A DNA stretch of 64,000 bases from Chitinophagaceae bacterium (GTDB lineage Bacteria > Bacteroidota > Bacteroidia > Chitinophagales > Chitinophagaceae), in assembly GCA_020403425.1 (NCBI GenBank), contig JADBXR010000017.1, positions 62,001 to 126,000 on the forward strand, in the 5' to 3' direction. The position numbers and the translations under genes are program-made. Positions 33,202 through 43,467 of the stretch are shown in pieces; positions within the stretch are counted from its first letter, which is position 1; each line of letters starts with the position of its first letter. The notes below the pieces were generated by a model that saw nothing but the letters and a program-made list of their open reading frames with translations, had not been told where the DNA came from and did no database searches.

Positions 33202-34284
33202 TCAGAGATATTTATCACCCTTATTCCGTTTTACCTCAGCCACATAATCCTTGATGGACTGTTCCTTGTCCTTTTTGCAGATCAGTAGTACGTCTTTGGT
33301 ATCTACCACAATAAAATCATCCAGTCCCTGGAGAACCAGCAATTTATCGTTGGCAGCAGATACCATACACTTAGTGGCATCGATCACGATCACGTTTTCT
33401 CCGGCCACTGCGTTACCCAGATAGTCTTTTTCGAGGTTATCGTAAGCGCTGTTCCAGGTACCCAGGTCGCTCCAGCCAAAGGAAGAAGGGATCACGTAAA
33501 CATTATCCGCTTTTTCCATGATGGCAAAATCGATGGACACATTGGTACAGAGGGGGTAGATCCGGTTGATGGCTTCCTGCTCGGCGGCTGTGTTGAAATG
33601 TTCTTTCTCCGAATCGAAGAGCTCGAACATTTCGGGCTGGTAGGTCTCAAATGCTTTGATCACATTTTTTACCTGCCATACAAAAATGCCCGCATTCCAG
33701 AGGAAATCACCGCTTGCCAGGAAGGTCTTGGCCAGTTCCAGGTTGGGTTTTTCGGTGAAGGTCTTTACCTGGTATATGCCATCCGCTACCGGAAGAGCTT
33801 CGTGCTGTATATATCCATAACCCGTATTGGGGTGGGTGGGTTTGATACCCAGTGTTACCAGTGATTTGATATGCGACACAAAATCCAGGGCCTGTAAAGT
33901 GGTCGCCCGGAAATTCTCGTTGTCAAGGATCATATGGTCGCTGGGAGCCACGATCAGGGAGGCTTCGGGGTCTTTCTGTAATAATTTATAGGAGATATAT
34001 GCTACGCAGGGAGCCGTATTCTTGCGACTGGGTTCAGCCAGGATATTTTCCGGATTGAGTGCAGGCAATTGCTCCCTTACGATATGACAATATTCTTCGG
34101 AAGTGACTACAAAAATATTCTCAGCAGGAATGAAAGCTGCAAAGCGGTCATAGGTCCATTGGATAAGTGATTTACCCGTATTCAGAATATCCAGAAACTG
34201 TTTGGGATAACTGCTGCGGCTGCTGGGCCAGAAGCGGCTTCCGATCCCACCGGCCATGATGGCAACATAGTGATGCTTATTCAT
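33202..34284 (-). CDS. Mannose-1-phosphate guanylyltransferase, 360 aa
   Basis: Makes GDP-mannose from mannose 1-phosphate and GTP for surface glycans. The nucleotidyl-transferase signature GGIGSRFWPSSRSSYPKQF is at residues 11-29. FTEKPN near 160 and NAGIFVW near 180 are further family motifs. At 360 residues it has no fused isomerase domain. The ATG at 34284 is used; the 12 extra residues of the longer frame lack conservation. Downstream of the kdsD-like gene in the same direction. Confidence 0.92.
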   Translation of the reverse strand: MNKHHYVAIMAGGIGSRFWPSSRSSYPKQFLDILNTGKSLIQWTYDRFAAFIPAENIFVVTSEEYCHIVREQLPALNPENILAEPSRKNTAPCVAYISYKLLQKDPEASLIVAPSDHMILDNENFRATTLQALDFVSHIKSLVTLGIKPTHPNTGYGYIQHEALPVADGIYQVKTFTEKPNLELAKTFLASGDFLWNAGIFVWQVKNVIKAFETYQPEMFELFDSEKEHFNTAAEQEAINRIYPLCTNVSIDFAIMEKADNVYVIPSSFGWSDLGTWNSAYDNLEKDYLGNAVAGENVIVIDATKCMVSAANDKLLVLQGLDDFIVVDTKDVLLICKKDKEQSIKDYVAEVKRNKGDKYL

Positions 34285-34358
34285 CTGCTCCAAATTAATA
34301 ACGGCAATTTTGCGATGCAATATTACAGGCTTATTTGCCGAATACCCGTAAATAATGG

Positions 34359-35330
34359 TTAAACAATTCCTTCGCGGACAAGGTCGTGCAGGTGTAAGAT
34401 ACCCAGGTACTTCCCTGCTTCTTCCACGATCAGTTGACTAATATCGTTTTTTCTTAATATATCTAGTGCCTCAACCGCCAATAGAGAAGCAACAACGGTC
34501 TTGGGATGGGGGGATAAGATATCTTTTGCGGTGATCTGGCTGATGTCATTGCTTCTTTCCAGCATCCTTCGCAGGTCGCCATCGGTGATGATGCCTACCA
34601 CCTGGTTCTCGTTATTGGTTACGGCCGTTACACCCAAACGTTTTTCGGTAATCTCAACAATCACTTCTTTTAAACTGGCCGTGGGTCGTACGGAAGGTTT
34701 TTCGTTGGCCTGTATCAGGTCGGCCACCCGCAGGTACAGCCGTTTTCCCAGGTTGCCGCCGGGATGGTATTTGGCAAAATCCTGTCCGGTGAAACCGTTC
34801 AGTTCCATCAAACAGACTGCCAGCACATCGCCCATCACCATTTGCGCGGTGGTGCTGCTGGTTGGGGCCAGGTTATTGGGACAGGCTTCCTTGCTCACGG
34901 TGGTATCCAGTACCAGATCGCCCTGTTGCGCCAGGAAACTGTTGGTATTGCCCACCATGCTGATAAGGGTATTGCCGAAATTCCGGATCAGGGGGACCAG
35001 CACTTTGATCTCGGGGCTCTCCCCGCTTTTACTGATGATCATCACCACATCGCCTTGCTGAACCATGCCCAGATCGCCATGGATGGCGTCGGCAGCATGC
35101 ATGAACAGGGCAGGGGTACCGGTAGAGTTCAGGGTAGAAACGATCTTCTGGCCCACAATGGCACTTTTGCCGATACCGCTGATCACCAGACGGCCTTTTG
35201 CCTGGTGAATGGTGTGTACGGCCTTCTCAAAAGATTCGTTGATGGAGGATGCCAAACCAGCTACGGATTGGGCTTCCAGTTCGATGGTATGTAGGGCGGT
35301 TTGCCGGATAGGTAGACTCATGTGCGACAA
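34359..35330 (-). CDS. kdsD: KpsF/GutQ family arabinose-5-phosphate isomerase, 323 aa
   Basis: Converts ribulose 5-phosphate to arabinose 5-phosphate, the first step toward KDO for lipopolysaccharide. An N-terminal SIS domain (about residues 35-170) with GIGKSAIVGQKI and SKSGESPE, then two CBS domains (about 200-320). Start at 35330 or 35321; a CAAAGGTA (-7 element TACCTTTG on the minus strand) at 35328-35335 overlaps the longer start, so 35321 may be the real one. Next to a mannose-nucleotide gene, which fits cell-surface sugar supply. Confidence 0.9.
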   Translation of the reverse strand: MSHMSLPIRQTALHTIELEAQSVAGLASSINESFEKAVHTIHQAKGRLVISGIGKSAIVGQKIVSTLNSTGTPALFMHAADAIHGDLGMVQQGDVVMIISKSGESPEIKVLVPLIRNFGNTLISMVGNTNSFLAQQGDLVLDTTVSKEACPNNLAPTSSTTAQMVMGDVLAVCLMELNGFTGQDFAKYHPGGNLGKRLYLRVADLIQANEKPSVRPTASLKEVIVEITEKRLGVTAVTNNENQVVGIITDGDLRRMLERSNDISQITAKDILSPHPKTVVASLLAVEALDILRKNDISQLIVEEAGKYLGILHLHDLVREGIV

Positions 35331-35559
35331 AGGTAAACTTTAACAGCAATGTGACGATATTGCCCTGATACTTTACTAACTTCGCTACCCTTTTCAAAAA
35401 ACCTTCCCTGGTTCCTGGAAAAAGGGCAAAATAACTGCCGGACACGCTGTAACCCCTGCCGTTAAAATATTTTACACAACGGTTTCCGGCAAAAAGAAGT
35501 ATATTATACAATCGTTAGATAAGTGGCCCGTAGAACGGGCAGAAAACTGATTTTGATAC

Positions 35560-37854
35560 ATGGCTACAAGTACAAAGAAATCCGCTACCAAGGCAGCATC
35601 CCCCAAGCCTAAAAAAGCGGCCACCCCCAAAGCGGCAGCTAAAAAAAGCACCACTTCACACTCCTATGATATTTATGGGGCCCTGGAGCAGTATTTCGGC
35701 TTTCGGGAGTTCAAGGGCACCCAGGAAAAAGCGATCAACAGTATCCTTAACGGGAAAGACACTTTTGTGATCATGCCTACCGGTGGCGGTAAAAGTCTTT
35801 GTTACCAGTTACCGGCCATGATGCTACCGGGTTGCACCATCATCGTATCGCCCCTGATCGCCCTGATGAAGAACCAGGTGGACCTGGTCCGTGGTTACAG
35901 TGAGAAGGATGAAGTGGCACATTTTCTCAATTCCTCATTGAATAAGAGCCAGATCAAAGAGGTGAAAGATGACCTGGACAGCGGTAAGACCAAACTGCTG
36001 TATGTAGCACCCGAAACACTGACCAAACAGGAGAACCTGGAATATTTCAGCGACCTAAACATCTCCTTTTTTGCGGTGGATGAAGCACACTGTATCTCTG
36101 AATGGGGCCATGATTTCAGGCCCGAGTACCGGAGACTGCGTGAGATGATGGATATCATCAACCCAGATATACCTGTGGTGGCATTGACGGCAACCGCCAC
36201 CCCCAAAGTAAAAAGCGATATTATAAAGAACCTGGGTCTGCGTGATCCGGAGATCTTGTTGTCTTCGTTTAACCGTTCCAACCTGTATTACGAGATCCAG
36301 CCCAAGATAGCGAAGGATCAGACCATCAAGAGCATCGTTAAATTCATTACAGGTCACAAGGGCAAGAGCGGCATCATTTATACCCTTAACCGGAAAACGA
36401 CCGAAGAGCTAGCTGAGATACTGGTTGCCAACCAGATCAAAGCAGTGGCATACCATGCCGGTCTGGACCAGAAACTACGTGCCGAAAGGCAGGACCAGTT
36501 CCTGAACGAAGATGTGCAGGTGATCGTAGCCACGATCGCCTTTGGTATGGGGATCGATAAACCGGATATCCGTTATGTGATCCACTTCAATATCCCTAAA
36601 TCCATCGAGAACTATTACCAGGAAACCGGTCGTGCAGGAAGGGATGGTATGGAAGGGATCTGTGTACTGTACTATTCACACAAGGATGTTTCCAAACTGG
36701 AGCACCTGATGCGTGATAAACCTTTGAGCGAACGCGAAGTGGGCGCACAGCTGATCGATGAAACGGTGGCATATGCAGAAAGTGCGGTCTGTCGCAGAAA
36801 GATACTGTTGCATTATTTCGGTGAGAACTGGGACACCCCCAACTGCGGTAACTGTGATAACTGTCTGCATCCCAAAGAAAAGATCGAAGCCAAAGAAGAT
36901 GTGGTGAAGATGCTGAAAACGATCAAGGCGCTGGATGAACGTTTTACCACCGATTATGTAGTGAATGTGGTGATGGGCAAACTGACGCCGCAGATCAACT
37001 TATACCGTCATGACTCCCTGCCTGTATTCGGGATCGGCAAGGATAAGGAAGCGCATTTGTGGAACAGCCTGGTGCGACAGATGCTGCTGGAGAACCTGAT
37101 CAAAAAAGATATTGAAGAGTACGGTTTGCTGAAGATGACCGATAAAGGGGAGAAGTTCCTCAAAAAACCGGTTTCGTTCAAGATCGTACTGAACAACCTG
37201 TTCGAAGATGCGCAGTTCGATGAGGATGAAAACGAGAATACCTCACAGGGCAGCACCGCTGCGGACGAGAAGCTGTTCGAGATGCTGAAAGAACTTCGCC
37301 AGAAAGAGGCCAAGCGCAAAAGCCTGCCGCCTTTTGTGATCTTTCTCGAAAGTTCCTTGCAGGATATGGCCACCATCTATCCCACAACACTGGAAGAGAT
37401 GGAGAAATGCCAGGGAGTGAGCAAAGGGAAAGCCCTTAAATACGGAAAACCGTTCGTGGAACTGATCGCCCAATACGTTGAGGAGAATGATATTGAGAAG
37501 CCGGATGATTTTGTGATGAAGAGTGTGGCCAACAAAGCCAATAACAAGATCTATATTATCCAGAACGTGGATAAGAAGATACCGCTGGAGACCATTGCCA
37601 AGAACAAGAGCCTGCGGCTGGATGAATTACTGGAAGAGATGGAGACCATTGCGGCCAGCGGCACCAAACTGAACCTGGATTATGCCATTGACGAATGGCT
37701 GGATACGTATGACCAGGAAGAGATCATCGATTATTTCAAAAGCTGTGAGACCTCTTCGCTCCAGGTAGCACAGGAAGAACTGAGCGAGAACAACTATAAC
37801 TGGGAACAGCTGAAGATCATGCGGATCAAGTTCTTAAGTGTATACGGGAATTGA
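35560..37854 (+). CDS. recQ: ATP-dependent DNA helicase RecQ, 764 aa
   Basis: Superfamily 2 DNA helicase for recombination and repair. A Lys/Ala-rich leader of about 35 residues, then [14 protein letters not shown] (Walker A), [15 protein letters not shown] (motif II), ALTATATP, and [10 protein letters not shown] (motif VI). Zinc cysteines in [10 protein letters not shown] and CGNCDNC, then winged helix and HRDC domains. The roughly 110-residue C-terminal tail is longer than in E. coli RecQ, as is common in this phylum. A terminator follows. Confidence 0.95.
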   Translation: MATSTKKSATKAASPKPKKAATPKAAAKKSTTSHSYDIYGALEQYFGFREFKGTQEKAINSILNGKDTFVIMPTGGGKSLCYQLPAMMLPGCTIIVSPLIALMKNQVDLVRGYSEKDEVAHFLNSSLNKSQIKEVKDDLDSGKTKLLYVAPETLTKQENLEYFSDLNISFFAVDEAHCISEWGHDFRPEYRRLREMMDIINPDIPVVALTATATPKVKSDIIKNLGLRDPEILLSSFNRSNLYYEIQPKIAKDQTIKSIVKFITGHKGKSGIIYTLNRKTTEELAEILVANQIKAVAYHAGLDQKLRAERQDQFLNEDVQVIVATIAFGMGIDKPDIRYVIHFNIPKSIENYYQETGRAGRDGMEGICVLYYSHKDVSKLEHLMRDKPLSEREVGAQLIDETVAYAESAVCRRKILLHYFGENWDTPNCGNCDNCLHPKEKIEAKEDVVKMLKTIKALDERFTTDYVVNVVMGKLTPQINLYRHDSLPVFGIGKDKEAHLWNSLVRQMLLENLIKKDIEEYGLLKMTDKGEKFLKKPVSFKIVLNNLFEDAQFDEDENENTSQGSTAADEKLFEMLKELRQKEAKRKSLPPFVIFLESSLQDMATIYPTTLEEMEKCQGVSKGKALKYGKPFVELIAQYVEENDIEKPDDFVMKSVANKANNKIYIIQNVDKKIPLETIAKNKSLRLDELLEEMETIAASGTKLNLDYAIDEWLDTYDQEEIIDYFKSCETSSLQVAQEELSENNYNWEQLKIMRIKFLSVYGN

Positions 37855-37888
37855 TCGCTGATTGCACGGATTTTATATGATTTTTGAG

Positions 37889-37913
37889 AAGCCTGCTTTT
37901 GTGAAGCGGGCTT
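37889..37913 (+). terminator. Terminator after recQ
   Basis: AAGCCTGCTT / AAGCGGGCTT with one mismatch and a 5-base loop, followed by TTTATAT. Confidence 0.7.
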
Positions 37914-38180
37914 TTTATATATGGATATCTCATGCTTTTCATTGGCAGGGTGATCTATTGTTAAGTTAATCGTGAGTTGTTAGTAGTGAGAGGTGAATAA
38001 GTTAATCAGTTATGGGAATTTACTCGCTATTGAGTACTCACAAATTAGTGGCAAACCAAGCTTGTCATAACACTATTATCCTGTGTGGATGTTTATGATA
38101 AATTTTAAGGAATTGTTATGGCTTTCAGGCTTTTGTCGCATCCGTTAGATCCTTTGCTGTGACTTACAAATTCGTGTTAC

Positions 38181-38218
38181 GGCTTTTAGACATTGCCGCG
38201 GCTTTTAGACATTGCCGC
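38181..38218. repeat. 19-base tandem duplication
   Basis: Two adjacent copies of a 19-base unit beginning GGCTTTTAGACATTGCCGC, directly before the first REP hairpin. The 37,914-38,349 gap otherwise holds only REP-type sequence and no gene. Confidence 0.85.
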
Positions 38219-38273
38219 GGCCTTTAGGCCGTGGGCTGCAGAGAATGAAAAGATTTAGGCGGGCTTTAGCCCG
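38219..38273. repeat. Left pair of REP hairpins
   Basis: GGCCTTTAGGCC (38219-38230, followed by GTGGG) and CGGGCTTTAGCCCG (38260-38273, followed by GGGTTGG). Short stems with TTTA at the centre and a G-rich flank, the usual format of REP elements recognised by RAYT transposases. Confidence 0.7.
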
Positions 38274-38349
38274 GGGTTGGGTTAAATAAACGGAAACAAT
38301 GCGTATTAGTACGTTGTTTGGCTAACATCTTTTTTAGTTTCTTACATAC

Positions 38350-38823
38350 ATGTCATATACCAATGTTTATATCCATTACGTATGGTCCACCCGAAAACGG
38401 CTTCCCTTGCTGCAGATGCCTTACCGCAGTGATTTGTTTGATCATATGTATCAGAATGCGTTACTGAAAGACATATATCTTGATCGGGTGAATGGTTTTA
38501 CGGACCATGTTCATTGCCTGGTTTGGCTAAGGCCGGAACAAACGATGGATTCGGTAGCTCAATTACTGAAAGGGGAATCGGCATATTGGTTTAATAACCA
38601 TGCAGGTTTTGGTAGTGTGAAACTACAATGGCAGGAGGGATATTTTGCGGCATCTGTTTGTCTGTCTATGATTGAGAAAGTGAGGAATTATATTGATAAC
38701 CAGGAGCAACATCATCAGAAAAGAACATTTGTTGAGGAATATGAGGAATGGAAGAAGTTATACTTAATAACGAAAGATCTCGATAACAGTCTGGCACATT
38801 ATCGATTAAAGACCCGGCGCTAA
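38350..38823 (+). CDS. REP-associated tyrosine transposase (IS200-like), 157 aa
   Basis: Y1 HUH nuclease. HUH motif in GFTDHVHCLVWL near residue 55; the likely catalytic Tyr is in VRNYIDNQEQHH near residue 117. Length fits single-domain Y1 transposases. Two REP hairpins lie on each side, and the TAA stop lies inside the third. RAYTs of this kind are usually domesticated and spread REP sequences rather than acting as a normal IS. Confidence 0.88.
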   Translation: MSYTNVYIHYVWSTRKRLPLLQMPYRSDLFDHMYQNALLKDIYLDRVNGFTDHVHCLVWLRPEQTMDSVAQLLKGESAYWFNNHAGFGSVKLQWQEGYFAASVCLSMIEKVRNYIDNQEQHHQKRTFVEEYEEWKKLYLITKDLDNSLAHYRLKTRR

Positions 38824-38872
38824 AGCGCCTGAGCCGTAACCTTTTATCTTCCCCCCCTCGGACTAAAGTCCG
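38816..38872. repeat. Right pair of REP hairpins
   Basis: GGCGCTAAAGCGCC (38816-38829), overlapping the transposase stop codon, and CGGACTAAAGTCCG (38859-38872, followed by GGGCAAGG). The centre is TAAA here and TTTA on the left side, as expected for oppositely oriented copies. Confidence 0.7.
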
Positions 38873-39066
38873 GGGCAAGGTTTCAATGCGATAGTGCAAA
38901 TACCCAAGCTGGTGATCTTTTTTTTCTGAATAATCCGGACTTCAACCATAGCCATATTTGGGTAGGGTAGCGAAAGCTCCGCTCTCATAATAGACAAATG
39001 TCTGTCTTCTCGGTCAGTTAACCGATAGGCAATACATCTGCTTGTAAGGTGGTTGTCTGGCTGGAA

Positions 39067-41661
39067 TTACAGTGCCCGTATAATGGGCAGGAACGCATCC
39101 AGTGTATATGCACCACTTACTGCACGGGTCTCGTATACCATAAAATATCTGTATGTATTGCCTGCTTTACCGGCCCAGGCATTTCCAAGTCTAATTTTTT
39201 GTTCTGCATCCAGGTGGTCGCCTTTGGTTTCAAGGAGGATGATTTTACCTGACTTACTCCGTATAATGAAATCGGGATAATGATTGATATACCCATTGAT
39301 ACAGAATCCCTTTCTTTCTATGTTGCGCGTCCAGAAAGCGATATTTTCCATATTGGCTATTTCGTTTATGATCCGTTCTTCAAAACCATTCATGCTTCCT
39401 TCAGTTTCATACAATGATTTTGGAAAATCTTTGGCAGTATCACCTGGGATGATCTCAACCGGAAGACGGTAGGAGGGGCGGATCAAGACCTTATCCGTAT
39501 CCAGAAATTCCCGGAATTTTTTCTCTGCAAAAACCTCTTTCAGGGTATTGATCTTGTCCTTGATCTTTCTTGCATAGCTGTATTCCTGATTCGCAAGTTC
39601 TGTAAACTGGGCATCACTGAAACCATCCAGTATCCTGTTGATGTACTTATTGATTTCACCGTCAGGGATTGGATCGAACTTTCCGATGATATCCATGATT
39701 CTTTTGGTGAAATTTTTTACCCGGCTGTCTTTCCTGGAGGGATCTAGCAGGTATGCCTGTAAACTGTCACGGATATCACCATCCAGTTTAATAAAAGTTG
39801 GGGTGTGTTCTTTTTTACTGTCGTCCAGGTCTACCTTATACAGATTGGATGAAATGTTATCGAAATCAATCTTTGTGTCTTCCTGCGATAATTTAAAATC
39901 TCTGCCAAGCAATTCATCCTTTTCCAGGAGCTTATCACCCCCAAAGATCTCTCCTGCGGGTACCTGAAGAAAAAACTGGGGTATTTCAATCGAAAGAGCT
40001 TCAGTCCGAAAGAATTCCTTCATGTTGTATTTTTTCACGATGGACTGGATTTCTGTGGGTAATGAGATGGTTTGGGCATTAGCAGATTCCTTCACCTTGG
40101 CCTCCATGATGCCTGTTTCCTGGATGGCCATATTTTCAATGATGGACAGGGGGGTGACTGGAACCTCTGTTTCAATCATTGCCATGATCCTGGATGAATC
40201 AATATCTGAGCTGATATCATCCTGTTGCTCTCCCTTGTCCGTTGCAAAAACGGTTAATTGGCTAAGCACTTCATTTGAAGGAGTCTTATCAGGCATGGCC
40301 AAAGTTTCGGGTAATTTGTAGTCCTGTTTACTGAAGCCGGCTTTATTTAATCCCTTTACGATATTATCCAGCGTGTCGATGAATTTTTCGGAAGCGGTAA
40401 GTACATAACTCAGGTTTAGCAGCGGGAATTTGTGCTGGGTAACATAAGGTTGACGAAGTACCCGACCCAATATCTGTTCCACATCCACAGCCGATGATTT
40501 ATCGGCAAGTGAAGCAAGGATATAGGCAAATGGACAGTCCCATCCTTCTTTTAACGCATTTATGGTAATGATGTACCTAACCGGGCAATCCGGACTCATC
40601 AGGTCTTCGGATTTTATTTCATTGATAGTAGCCGTTTTAATACGTATCTGCCCGGCAGGGATTTGTAACTCAACCAGTTTTTCTTTTAGCTTTTCAAAAG
40701 TGGTATTATCTTCTGCGTTCCTGGGTTGTGCCTGAAACAGTACGATTGGCCTGATATAGCGCCCCCCGTTTTTATATTCTTCCAGGGCCTCCTTTTCCAG
40801 TTTCCGTTGAAGCTGCAGGGCAGAATGGATTACTTCAGTCTTGTCGTGGTGGTTGTAAACAATAACGGGCAGTTTTACCATATTCTCCCGCTTCAGTTCC
40901 ATAGCGTCTACAAAACTGATGATATTGCTGTTTTTGCGTGGTGTAGCCGTAAGGTCCAGGATAAAACAGGGGTTCAGGTTCACCAGCATATCAACGCTGA
41001 GTTCACTTTCGGCGTTATGGCTCTCATCAACCACAACAACAGGATGGAGCGCCTGTATTACTTTCATCAGGCTGATCTCTTCTTCATTACCCAGCAGGGG
41101 GCCGAAGGATTGCAGATTGCCGTTTTCCTGGTATACTTTCCTGTCTTCCTTACTACGTGAACGGAAGCTGTCGAAACTCATCACAATGATATTCAGTTGC
41201 TCCTGCACGCTGGATGGGTTAAAGCTGCCGCCCTGAAGCAACCCGGATTTGTCGAAAATCTCTACACGACCGTTAAAATGTGTGTTTAATTTTTGCCGGT
41301 AGGGATGAGACGGATCTTTCAGGTTCCGCAATGTCTGCTCCAGGATGGTGATGGAAGGAACCAGCCATACCACTATCCTGTTTTTATCATGCGAAAAAGA
41401 GTCGAATATGGTTTTGATGGCATTACAGGCGATAAAAGTTTTACCGCCGGCGGTAGGCACTTTTACACATACATGGGGCACACCTGGAATATTGTTCTTG
41501 TAAGGCTCAATGGCTGTACCTGGAAAAGGTTTCAGGGGCGCTTTCGGGTGTTGCGACCAGTAACTGTAAAATGAATCGCCCAGGTGTTTCACTTCCTGTA
41601 TACGGGAAAGAAATCTTTCCAGGTCGGCAATGACATCCTGCTGGTATTTTTTCAGTTCCAT
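39067..41661 (-). CDS. Type III restriction enzyme subunit Res, 864 aa
   Basis: ATP-dependent helicase-nuclease that cuts DNA after meeting unmethylated sites. Walker A VPTAGGKTFIA near residue 70, motif II VVDESHNAE near 210, DLTATPR near 235, motif VI-like EQILGRVLRQP near 400. The C-terminal nuclease has YPDFIIRS and LLETKGDH (PD-ExK) near 805-825. It begins 8 bases after the mod stop, so both form one operon. Full length and apparently intact. Confidence 0.92.
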   Translation of the reverse strand: MELKKYQQDVIADLERFLSRIQEVKHLGDSFYSYWSQHPKAPLKPFPGTAIEPYKNNIPGVPHVCVKVPTAGGKTFIACNAIKTIFDSFSHDKNRIVVWLVPSITILEQTLRNLKDPSHPYRQKLNTHFNGRVEIFDKSGLLQGGSFNPSSVQEQLNIIVMSFDSFRSRSKEDRKVYQENGNLQSFGPLLGNEEEISLMKVIQALHPVVVVDESHNAESELSVDMLVNLNPCFILDLTATPRKNSNIISFVDAMELKRENMVKLPVIVYNHHDKTEVIHSALQLQRKLEKEALEEYKNGGRYIRPIVLFQAQPRNAEDNTTFEKLKEKLVELQIPAGQIRIKTATINEIKSEDLMSPDCPVRYIITINALKEGWDCPFAYILASLADKSSAVDVEQILGRVLRQPYVTQHKFPLLNLSYVLTASEKFIDTLDNIVKGLNKAGFSKQDYKLPETLAMPDKTPSNEVLSQLTVFATDKGEQQDDISSDIDSSRIMAMIETEVPVTPLSIIENMAIQETGIMEAKVKESANAQTISLPTEIQSIVKKYNMKEFFRTEALSIEIPQFFLQVPAGEIFGGDKLLEKDELLGRDFKLSQEDTKIDFDNISSNLYKVDLDDSKKEHTPTFIKLDGDIRDSLQAYLLDPSRKDSRVKNFTKRIMDIIGKFDPIPDGEINKYINRILDGFSDAQFTELANQEYSYARKIKDKINTLKEVFAEKKFREFLDTDKVLIRPSYRLPVEIIPGDTAKDFPKSLYETEGSMNGFEERIINEIANMENIAFWTRNIERKGFCINGYINHYPDFIIRSKSGKIILLETKGDHLDAEQKIRLGNAWAGKAGNTYRYFMVYETRAVSGAYTLDAFLPIIRAL

Positions 41662-41669
41662 AGGCTGGC

Positions 41670-43328
41670 TTAAAACTGTACGATGTCCCTCGGTATCTTT
41701 TTAAAACGGATAGCATACATTGTCAGGTACTCATGGGTAAGTGTACAATTGTCTGCGTAAATAATGTATTCTTCGGCTTTTGTACGAATGGTGGCCAGGA
41801 AATCATGGTCAAGCGTAGTTGCCCGGCCGGCTTCGTAGAAAAAGTAATAAGCTGTTTGGTTGTGCAGACCCAAAAAAGAGGGGTTGTCTTTGTTTTTTGG
41901 CGTGTGGGGTAAAGGCTGTCGGGTTTCCGTGAAGAAAATATACCGGCGCAGTTCTTTTACGGGAATCGCCTCATTCAGACTGCCCTCTGCCGTAAATATG
42001 GGCTCACCCAGTGTGTAATAATCAAAAGCGCCGCCGGTTCCTTCTTTGCTGGCATAACCGTTGATGACACGTTTTACCCTTTCTGCAGTAATGGTTTCAG
42101 CATAGGGTTCCATTTCTATCAATATAAATTTCCGGTTGCCGCCATCTTCTTTGTTCAGGTTCAGAACGGCATGGGCGGTGGTTCCGGAACCGGCAAAGGA
42201 ATCAAGAATGATATCATTACCAGATGTAGAGGTAGATATAATTTCTTTTATTAAGTCTATCGACTTGGGTTGTGGAAAATCATTTTTATTTAATCCTGGG
42301 AATACTTCTCCGAAAGCAGATTGACCCTTTTCGGTATAAAATCGTGCATCTTGCCAGATAGTAAACAGTTTCTTTTTTACGTTGCTACCATCTGCGGCTG
42401 CGGCGTAACTTTTTCTGAATATTTTCCATCTGCCACTTTTTTTTAATGCCACAAGAAGAGTATTGTCTTTTATTGCAAGTTCTGTTCCCCATGTCCAACA
42501 ACCTTCAAATCCGTCCGGCCAAATCGGTAACACTTCAATAGTATGTTCTGTATCTTTATTTAATGTTACTTTTCCGTTATTAGGGTTGACATAAAAGGGA
42601 TAAAACAGGTTAGGCCTGTTTGTTTTTCCAAATTCTCTGTGGGTATTTCTTAATTCAAGTAGCCGGTATCTTCCGTCTGAATCAACGAGTTTGTATTCTT
42701 TTTCTACCAGATTGTCACTTTTAACTAGGCTGAAAGAGTCTTTCTCTTTTTTTGTCTTACTATATATGGTGATGTATTCATGATTGGTACTGAAATATTT
42801 GTCCTGGCTTCGACCTTTTGGATTGCAGAGTAGCGTTATTTGTGCGATAAAATTGGGTTCACCAAATATTTCATTCATTAAACACCTAAGGTGAGTAGTT
42901 TCGACTTCGTCCAATGAAATAAATATAGCCCCATCATCCGCCAAAAGCTTATGCAATAACTTTAAACGTGGGTACATCATGCAGAGCCATTTGTCATGTC
43001 TGCTAAGATCTTCCCCTTCTTTGCCCACGACTTCGTGCAGCCATTTTTTTAACCTGGGGTCATTCACATTATCATTATACACCCATCCTTCATTCCCGGT
43101 ATTATACGGCGGATCTATATAAATGCACTTGATCTTTCCTTCATAAACCGGCAGTAAAGCTTTGAGCGCTTCCAGGTTATCGCCGTGTATGATCCTGTTA
43201 CCGGTTTGGGTTTCGGTAGGCACCTGTTTCCCGTTGGCGAATCCATACCCATGTTCCAATACCCGAAAAGGAACGTCGAGGTGATGGTTGGTCACCTTAT
43301 CTTTTCCTATCCAATGTAATGTGGGCAT
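41670..43328 (-). CDS. Type III DNA methyltransferase subunit Mod, 552 aa
   Basis: Site-specific adenine methyltransferase that also provides target recognition to Res. Catalytic IDPPYNTGNEGW near residue 92 comes before the AdoMet-binding SFAGSGTTAHAV near 375, the beta-class order. The roughly 200 residues between them hold the target-recognition domain. Upstream lies a divergent XRE regulator with repeat sites in between, so expression may be timed when the system enters a new host. Confidence 0.92.
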   Translation of the reverse strand: MPTLHWIGKDKVTNHHLDVPFRVLEHGYGFANGKQVPTETQTGNRIIHGDNLEALKALLPVYEGKIKCIYIDPPYNTGNEGWVYNDNVNDPRLKKWLHEVVGKEGEDLSRHDKWLCMMYPRLKLLHKLLADDGAIFISLDEVETTHLRCLMNEIFGEPNFIAQITLLCNPKGRSQDKYFSTNHEYITIYSKTKKEKDSFSLVKSDNLVEKEYKLVDSDGRYRLLELRNTHREFGKTNRPNLFYPFYVNPNNGKVTLNKDTEHTIEVLPIWPDGFEGCWTWGTELAIKDNTLLVALKKSGRWKIFRKSYAAAADGSNVKKKLFTIWQDARFYTEKGQSAFGEVFPGLNKNDFPQPKSIDLIKEIISTSTSGNDIILDSFAGSGTTAHAVLNLNKEDGGNRKFILIEMEPYAETITAERVKRVINGYASKEGTGGAFDYYTLGEPIFTAEGSLNEAIPVKELRRYIFFTETRQPLPHTPKNKDNPSFLGLHNQTAYYFFYEAGRATTLDHDFLATIRTKAEEYIIYADNCTLTHEYLTMYAIRFKKIPRDIVQF

Positions 43329-43358
43329 CTGTCTTCGCTGGTTTGGTAAGTACCGGAG

Positions 43359-43436
43359 CTGTCCTAAAACAGCAAAACTGTACTATAAAGACAGTAAATG
43401 TATTTAAAATATCTTAAACTATACTTTTGGGACAGT
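43359..43436. promoter_or_regulatory. CTGT/ACAG operator-like sites between mod and XRE gene
   Basis: CTGTCCTAAAACAG (43359-43372), ACTGT-N9-ACAGT (43377-43395), and TTTTGGGACAG (43426-43436), which is an inverted near-copy of CTGTCCTAAAA. The repeated half-sites in a 139-base divergent gap suggest binding by the XRE protein. Confidence 0.5.
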
Positions 43437-43467
43437 TCAAGATGAGGGTGTTGAAGAAATTTGATTT

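Noticed and set aside
38181..38273. A CRISPR array
   Set aside because: Only two directly adjacent repeats without spacers, next to REP hairpins; no cas genes in the window.
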